DNA of 64,000 nucleotides from JADLDB01 sp040755835. GTDB lineage: Bacteria; Myxococcota; Myxococcia; Myxococcales; Myxococcaceae. The stretch is from assembly GCA_040755835.1 (NCBI GenBank), contig JBFMAB010000006.1, positions 1 through 64,000 of the forward strand. Reading direction: 5' to 3'. The translations under genes were made by a program, and so were the position numbers. This document shows, in pieces, positions 59,508-64,000 of the stretch. Each line of letters begins with the position of its first letter. Positions within the stretch are counted from its first letter, which is position 1. A model generated the notes under the pieces. That model saw only the letters and a program-made list of their open reading frames with translations, did not search any database and was not told the DNA's origin.

Positions 59508-60626
59508 TTAGAAGCTGTACGCCGCCTTCGCCGCCTGCGCCTTCGCCGACTCGATCAGCGCGTCGTCCATGGTCTTCGGGGCGTCCTTCGCGCGCTTCTG
59601 CAGCTCGGCCTGTACGTACGCTTCGCGCTCCTTCGACAGCTTCGCGATCTGCGCCTGGATCGCCGCGCGCTCCTTCGCCCTCTCCTCCACGTACCGCTCG
59701 CGCTCCTTCGCGTCCATCTTCTGCATCGGCGCGGGCAGCGCCTCGGCGGGGAGGTCGGCCACCGTCTTGCCTTTCCGCTTCGCGTCGACGAGGTCCCACT
59801 CGGAGTTGTCGTAGAAAGCCGACGCCTTGGCGGCGGCGCGGGTCGACGCGGCGCTGGCGCTCATCCCCTCGGCGTTCTTGTCCTGCGCCTCCTGCCGGGC
59901 GGCTGCCGCCTTCCCGCCGGCGCCGTACGCGAGGTACGTGTCGTTCAGCTTCGCCGAGAGCGCCGCGAGCTGCGCGTCCTGCGGGGCGTCGACGCGGGCG
60001 ACCGCGCGGTTCTGATCGATGAAGAGGTAGTTGCCGTCGGCCAGCTTCGCCGCCGCCATCCACTGGCCGGCGATGCCCTCGGCCTCGGTGCCCGCGTGGA
60101 TGGTGTTCACCACGACGCCGCGCGCGATCGCCGCCTTCACCGACGTCTGGAAGTTCACCGGGCCCTGGGTGAAGGGCTCGTTGCCGGCGATGTAGATGAG
60201 CTTCAGGTCGCCCGGACGGCTCGACCACTCGAGCTCCTTCATCGCGTGTTGGATGACGGCCCCGCAGTACTCCTCGCCGCCGTTCGTCTTGAGGCCGAAG
60301 AGCGCCTCGGACACCTTGTCGAGATCGGTGGTGAGCGGGACGACGCGCCGGACGTAGTCGTTCGACGACGAGAGGGTGTCGTTCCCGTATTCGTACAGCG
60401 CCAGCTCCAGCGTCGGGCGCTTGCCGTCACGCTTGGCGGTCGCGAAGGTGTTGACGATCCTCCAGAGCTGCTCGCGCGTCTGGTTGATGAGCCCGTCCAT
60501 GCTGCTCGAGGTGTCGAGGAGGATGGCGATCTGGATCTTCGGGTTCGCCGGCTTGTCGCCGTCGGCGAGGCAGGGAACGGCCATCAACGCCGCGACGCAC
60601 GCGGCGAACAGGGGGATGCGCTTCAT
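59508..60626 (-). CDS. Secreted vWA-domain protein
   Basis: A 372-residue exported protein. A signal peptide (MKRIPLFAACVAALMAVPCLA) precedes a vWA domain (about 30-215) with an intact metal-binding motif DTSSSMDG, then a helical, charged C-terminal region (KERERYVEERAKERAAIQAQ). Such proteins act in the periplasm or outer membrane as metal-dependent adhesion or assembly factors. The ATG at 60626 follows a 102-nt divergent gap. A terminator follows the stop. Confidence 0.85.
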   Translation of the reverse strand: MKRIPLFAACVAALMAVPCLADGDKPANPKIQIAILLDTSSSMDGLINQTREQLWRIVNTFATAKRDGKRPTLELALYEYGNDTLSSSNDYVRRVVPLTTDLDKVSEALFGLKTNGGEEYCGAVIQHAMKELEWSSRPGDLKLIYIAGNEPFTQGPVNFQTSVKAAIARGVVVNTIHAGTEAEGIAGQWMAAAKLADGNYLFIDQNRAVARVDAPQDAQLAALSAKLNDTYLAYGAGGKAAAARQEAQDKNAEGMSASAASTRAAAKASAFYDNSEWDLVDAKRKGKTVADLPAEALPAPMQKMDAKERERYVEERAKERAAIQAQIAKLSKEREAYVQAELQKRAKDAPKTMDDALIESAKAQAAKAAYSF

Positions 60627-60728
60627 GGTGGGTGCCTTTCGGTTGGGGACTGCGGGCGCGGCTTTCATGCGCCGGTGGAGCCTTGAACGAGGCACCCGGC
60701 GGAACGATCTGTAGACTCGTGGAGATCC

Positions 60729-61937
60729 ATGGAACGTACGGAAACCTCGAGTCTCGACGAGGCGTTGCGCATACGCCTCGAGGGCGGCGCCGAGGTGCTC
60801 GAGGCCGCTGTCACGCAGCTGCACCGCCTGGAGGGCCGGCTCGGGGCGGGCCTCGCCGCGCTCGACCGGGAGGATCTCGGCGAGCTCAAGGCCGCGCTGG
60901 CGGCGCTCCCCGCCGTCGACGAGGCGCTCGAGAAGGCCGACCGGCTGGACGGCGCCCGCGCGCTGGCGGCGGACGTGCGCCGTGCCCGCGACGCGCTCGT
61001 CCCCCGCATCGCCGCCGCGCTGGCGAGCCTCGGTCACCCGGCGCCCGAGGGCGGCTTCGCCGCGCAGCTCCGGGCGTTGATCGCCGCGCTGAAGTACCTC
61101 GGGCGGAGGCCCGGCCCTGGCGAGCGCGCGCTCTTCGAAGGCCAGGGCGTGACGGGCCGCTGGCCGATCGTCGCGGTCGAGCTGCTGGCGCTCGCGGGGG
61201 TCCTCGCGGGCTACGCCGCGGTCGCCGCGCCGCTGGGCGTCGCCGCGCTCGTCGTCTACCTCGCGATGAGGAAGCCGCCGGCGCGCTGGCGGCTCATGCC
61301 CGATCGCGTCCAGCTCGAGCGGCCCGGCGCCCCGCTCCTCGAAGTGCAATACGAGGACATCCAGTCGGTGTCCCGCACCGCCGGCGCGGTCGAGCTCGGG
61401 CTCGGCGACGCCACGCTCACGCTGCCGACCCTCCGCCCCGGCGCGCTCGAGAAGCTTTTGCGCTCGATGGTGCAGCACATGGGCGGCGCGACGGCGACGC
61501 CGGGCGCCAGCGCGGTGCTGGCGGGCTCGCTCGAGGACCGCTCCGTCCACGCGCTCGTCGTCCCCCAGGGCGTGTGGATCATCGAGCGCGGCGACGAGCG
61601 AACAATCATCGACGCCGTCCTGCCGGGACACGACGGCGCCTCGCTCGAAGACGCGCTGCGCGCGCTGTCCCACCTGCCGGCGGTGCTGCTCGCGCGGCGG
61701 CTCGAGGGCCTCCCGGGGACCTGGTGGCCCGCGGACGAGGCGCGCGTCGTCGAGACCGCGAACTCGAGCCTCACCCGCGTGTTGGAGCGGAACGGGCAGA
61801 CGCTGCGCGTGACGTTTGGGCTCTCGGACTTGCGCGACGCGAGGGTCGCTCTCGATTCCGTGATCTCCGGCTGGGCGCGCTCGCCGCTCCTTCACTCACC
61901 CCGGCCCTCTCCCCCGCTGGGAGGGGAGAGCGCATGA
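60729..61937 (+). CDS. Unknown membrane protein with a predicted PH-like region
   Basis: A 402-residue protein. The first ~130 residues are helical and charged. Two hydrophobic helices lie at about 145-180 (WPIVAVELLALAGVLAGYAA). The following segment (RWRLMPDRVQLERPGAPLLE, YEDIQSVSRTAGAVELGLGD) resembles a PH-like domain. The last residues SPLLHSPRPSPPLGGESA are encoded within a palindromic repeat, so the natural C-terminus may be shorter. No named family is assigned. Confidence 0.6.
   Translation: MERTETSSLDEALRIRLEGGAEVLEAAVTQLHRLEGRLGAGLAALDREDLGELKAALAALPAVDEALEKADRLDGARALAADVRRARDALVPRIAAALASLGHPAPEGGFAAQLRALIAALKYLGRRPGPGERALFEGQGVTGRWPIVAVELLALAGVLAGYAAVAAPLGVAALVVYLAMRKPPARWRLMPDRVQLERPGAPLLEVQYEDIQSVSRTAGAVELGLGDATLTLPTLRPGALEKLLRSMVQHMGGATATPGASAVLAGSLEDRSVHALVVPQGVWIIERGDERTIIDAVLPGHDGASLEDALRALSHLPAVLLARRLEGLPGTWWPADEARVVETANSSLTRVLERNGQTLRVTFGLSDLRDARVALDSVISGWARSPLLHSPRPSPPLGGESA
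61893..61932. repeat. Interspersed palindromic repeat, copy d
   Basis: Same family as 51612-51648 (CCCTCTCCCCC and GGGAGGGGAGAG arms). It overlaps the last codons of the 60729-61937 gene and lies at the convergent junction with smc. Confidence 0.8.
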
Positions 61938-61938
61938 G

Positions 61939-64000
61939 TCAGGCGACCTGCTGATCGGTGTTCGCCGCGGCCTCGTGCAGCTTCACCGTCACCAGCTTCG
62001 ACACGCCCGGCTCCTCCATGGTGACGCCGTACAGCGTGTCGGCGACCTCCATGGTGCGCTTGTTGTGCGTGATGAGGATGAACTGGCTGCTCTTGCTCAT
62101 CTCGCGGACCATGTCGTTGTAGCGGCCCACGTTGCCCTCGTCGAGCGGCGCGTCGACCTCGTCCAAAAGGCAGAACGGCGTCGGCTTGATGAGGAAGATG
62201 GCGAAGATCATCGCCACCGCGGTGAGCGCCTTCTCGCCGCCGGAGAACAGCGACACGCTCTGCAGCTTCTTGCCGGGCGGCTGCGCGAGGATCTCCACGC
62301 CTGGCTCCTCGCCCGGGTTGCCCTGCACCAGCATCAGCGAGGCGCGCCCGCCGCCGAACAGCCGCGGGAAGACCTGCTGGAACTTCTCGTTGACGATGTC
62401 GAAGGTCTCCTTGAACCGCACGCGGCTCGTCTCGTCGATCTTCCGGATCGCCTCCTTGAGCTGCTCGAGCGAGCCCTGCAGGTCCGCCTGCTGCTTCGAG
62501 AGGAACGCGTGGCGCTCCTGGATCTCGTGGTGCTCCTCGATCGCGGAGACGTTCACCTCGCCCATGCGCTCGACCTGCCCGCGCAGCTCCTTCAGCTTCT
62601 CCTGCGCGTCGGCCGAGAGCAGCGGCGCGTGGTGGTACAGGTGCACCGCCTCGACGATGGAGACCTGGTGGCGCTCCTGCACCGACGCCGCGAGGTGCTC
62701 GAGCTCCAGGGAGAGCTCGCGTTCCTTGAGCGTCATCGTCGACAGGCCCTGGGTCAGCGCGTCCATCTTCTCGCGCAGCGCCTTGAGCGCCGCCTCGTCC
62801 TCGCGCACCTTCGCCTGCGCCTGCGCGTGCTCGCCCTTCTTCACCTCGAGCTCGCCCTTCATGGCGCCCAGCTTCTCCTGCCGCGCGCCGCGCTCGGCCT
62901 CGGTCTCCGCCAGCCGGACTTCCAGCGCGGCGACGTGCGCGTGGCCCTCGTCCTTCGCCATCGCCAGGCGGCCGGCGCGCCCGGTGAGTTCCTCGACGGC
63001 CGCGGTCAGCACGTCCACCCGCTGGCGCGCCGCCTCGCCGCGCTCGGACACCGACGCGACCTTCACCTTGAGGCCGGTGAGCTCCTGCGTGAGCGTCTCG
63101 CTGCGCGCCTTCAGGCTCTCGAGCTCGCCCGAGAGCAGCCGCACCCGATCGTCGCGCAGCTCGCGGTCCGTCTGGCCGTGGAGCAGCTCGCCCTTCGCGG
63201 ATTCGATCTCGAAGTCCGTGGTCTCCAGCGTGCCGGCGAGCGACTCCTGCTCGGCGGACAGACCCGCGATGCGCTCGCGCAGCTTCACCAGCGAGCTGCC
63301 GGCCTGGTGCAGGTCCTTCTCGTGCCCGGCCAGGGACAGCTCCTCCTGGTGCCGGTTCTTCTCGAGGCCCTTGAGCACGCCCTCGGTGTGCCCCATCTGC
63401 TTCTGGAGCTCGTAGTGCCGGGTGATCAATTCGTTGTAGCGCTCCTCGACGCGCGCCACCTCACCCTGCAGCTCGGCGATCTCGCGCTTCTTCTGCAGCG
63501 CGCCCACGGCCGGTCCTTCCAGCACGCCGCCGGTGACGACGCCACGGGGCCGCACCACCTCGCCGTCGCGGGTGACGAAGGTGTACGCCGGGTGCATCGC
63601 CGACAGCCGGCGCGCGACCTCGAGCTCGCCCACCAGCGCGACGCCCGACAGCAGCTGCGACACCAGCGGCCGCACCACGTCGTCGGCCACCTGCACCTGC
63701 GACAGCGCCATCGCCAGCACCTCGGGCGAGTCCAAGGCCGGCAGCGGCTCCACCCCCTCGGTCGGCACCGGGAGGAACGTCGAACGCCCCTCGGCCAGGC
63801 CCTTCAGGTACTCCACCAGCTCGTAGCCGCGCTCCGGCGTCTCGACGATGACGTGCTGCAGCCGCTCGCCGAGCGCCGCCTCGATCGCCTTTTCATGCTC
63901 CGGCGGTGCCGTCACCACGTCGGACACGAGGCCGAAGACGCCGATCTGCCGGGGCTCGCTGCCGGCCTTCAGCATCACCGCGCGCACGCCGCGATCGAAG
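61939..64000 (-). CDS. smc: SMC chromosome segregation ATPase (5' end cut by window)
   Basis: The C-terminal part of SMC, 687 codons visible. It begins within the hinge (QIGVFGLVSDVVTAPPEHEK, ALGERLQHVIVETPERGYEL), then the long returning coiled coil (about 160-480), then the head with signature motif LFSGGEKALTAVA, Walker B FCLLDEVDAPLDEGNVGRY and the ITHNKRTMEVAD switch. The N-terminal head, first coiled coil and start lie beyond the window edge. SMC forms DNA-looping complexes with ScpA and ScpB to organise the chromosome. Confidence 0.95.
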   Translation of the reverse strand, partial: FDRGVRAVMLKAGSEPRQIGVFGLVSDVVTAPPEHEKAIEAALGERLQHVIVETPERGYELVEYLKGLAEGRSTFLPVPTEGVEPLPALDSPEVLAMALSQVQVADDVVRPLVSQLLSGVALVGELEVARRLSAMHPAYTFVTRDGEVVRPRGVVTGGVLEGPAVGALQKKREIAELQGEVARVEERYNELITRHYELQKQMGHTEGVLKGLEKNRHQEELSLAGHEKDLHQAGSSLVKLRERIAGLSAEQESLAGTLETTDFEIESAKGELLHGQTDRELRDDRVRLLSGELESLKARSETLTQELTGLKVKVASVSERGEAARQRVDVLTAAVEELTGRAGRLAMAKDEGHAHVAALEVRLAETEAERGARQEKLGAMKGELEVKKGEHAQAQAKVREDEAALKALREKMDALTQGLSTMTLKERELSLELEHLAASVQERHQVSIVEAVHLYHHAPLLSADAQEKLKELRGQVERMGEVNVSAIEEHHEIQERHAFLSKQQADLQGSLEQLKEAIRKIDETSRVRFKETFDIVNEKFQQVFPRLFGGGRASLMLVQGNPGEEPGVEILAQPPGKKLQSVSLFSGGEKALTAVAMIFAIFLIKPTPFCLLDEVDAPLDEGNVGRYNDMVREMSKSSQFILITHNKRTMEVADTLYGVTMEEPGVSKLVTVKLHEAAANTDQQVA

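Overview
The window is a very GC-rich (roughly 70%), densely coded chromosomal segment. Features that point to a myxobacterium-like member of the Myxococcota are three tandem bactofilins, a Tad-type pilus fragment with an FHA protein, a Ser/Thr kinase-TPR receptor, three ECF sigma factors, a repeat-companion (TIGR02996-type) protein, and many lipoproteins and TPR/HEAT proteins. This assignment is an inference from gene content. No rRNA, tRNA, CRISPR array, transposase or phage gene is visible. SMC (cut by the right edge) and the dxs/ispA/xseAB/tlyA block mark it as core chromosome.

Layout. 1-6382 (minus): bactofilins, an alpha/beta hydrolase, a secreted TPR protein and a hybrid histidine kinase. 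6521-10324 (plus): an OmpA-family barrel protein and a lipoprotein. 10328-20600 (minus): a tightly packed run from a small pilin-like protein and cpaB-tadB-tadC through an FHA/TPR membrane protein, exonuclease VII (xseA, xseB), isoprenoid precursor genes (ispA, dxs) and tlyA. 20669-23149 (minus): ECF sigma factor and a very long zinc-finger anti-sigma protein. 23202-32071 (minus): an oligopeptide ABC importer operon (A-B-C-D-F) interrupted by two proteins with MshEN-type c-di-GMP-binding motifs. 32172-36281: an unknown protein, an ECF sigma factor and a divergent Ser/Thr kinase. 36288-38343: a lipoprotein and an ExbB/ExbD pair. 38346-43715 (minus): a truncated hydrolase, a steroid 5-alpha-reductase-like enzyme, an acyl-CoA dehydrogenase, two MaoC hot-dog proteins and a DapB-fold dehydrogenase, i.e. 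lipid metabolism. 43913-45010: an HD-GYP response regulator. 45145-50721: a HEAT-cyclophilin lipoprotein, then a zinc-ribbon membrane protein, MoxR and DUF58. 50903-54896 (minus): an FmdE-like protein with a 22-bp palindromic repeat array upstream, a repeat-companion protein, a candidate selenoprotein, a small zinc protein and an EcsC-like protein. 54991-58131 (plus): a three-gene cassette of a TROVE-like/vWA protein, a coiled-coil protein and a JAMM metalloprotease. 58176-60626 (minus): anti-sigma, ECF sigma, a small membrane protein and a secreted vWA protein. 60729-61937: an unknown membrane protein, then smc.

The observations I rank highest are: (1) 53435-53788, a short thioredoxin-like lipoprotein whose frame is split by one in-frame UGA exactly where the first residue of a CxxC motif would be, a candidate selenoprotein; (2) the TROVE-like/vWA + coiled-coil + JAMM cassette; (3) five 22-bp palindromic direct repeats upstream of the FmdE-like gene; (4) two ATPase-less MshEN proteins inside the peptide-importer operon; (5) an SSB-like DDDDVPF tail on XseB. 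Four copies of an interspersed palindromic repeat are also present, one of them in frame inside a gene.

Intergenic space is small everywhere. The largest gaps (6383-6520, 20217-20360, 41294-41454, 43716-43912, 50722-50902, 51398-51661) are all under 300 bases. Those that contain something are described as features; 50722-50902 shows only GC-rich sequence with no clear signal.
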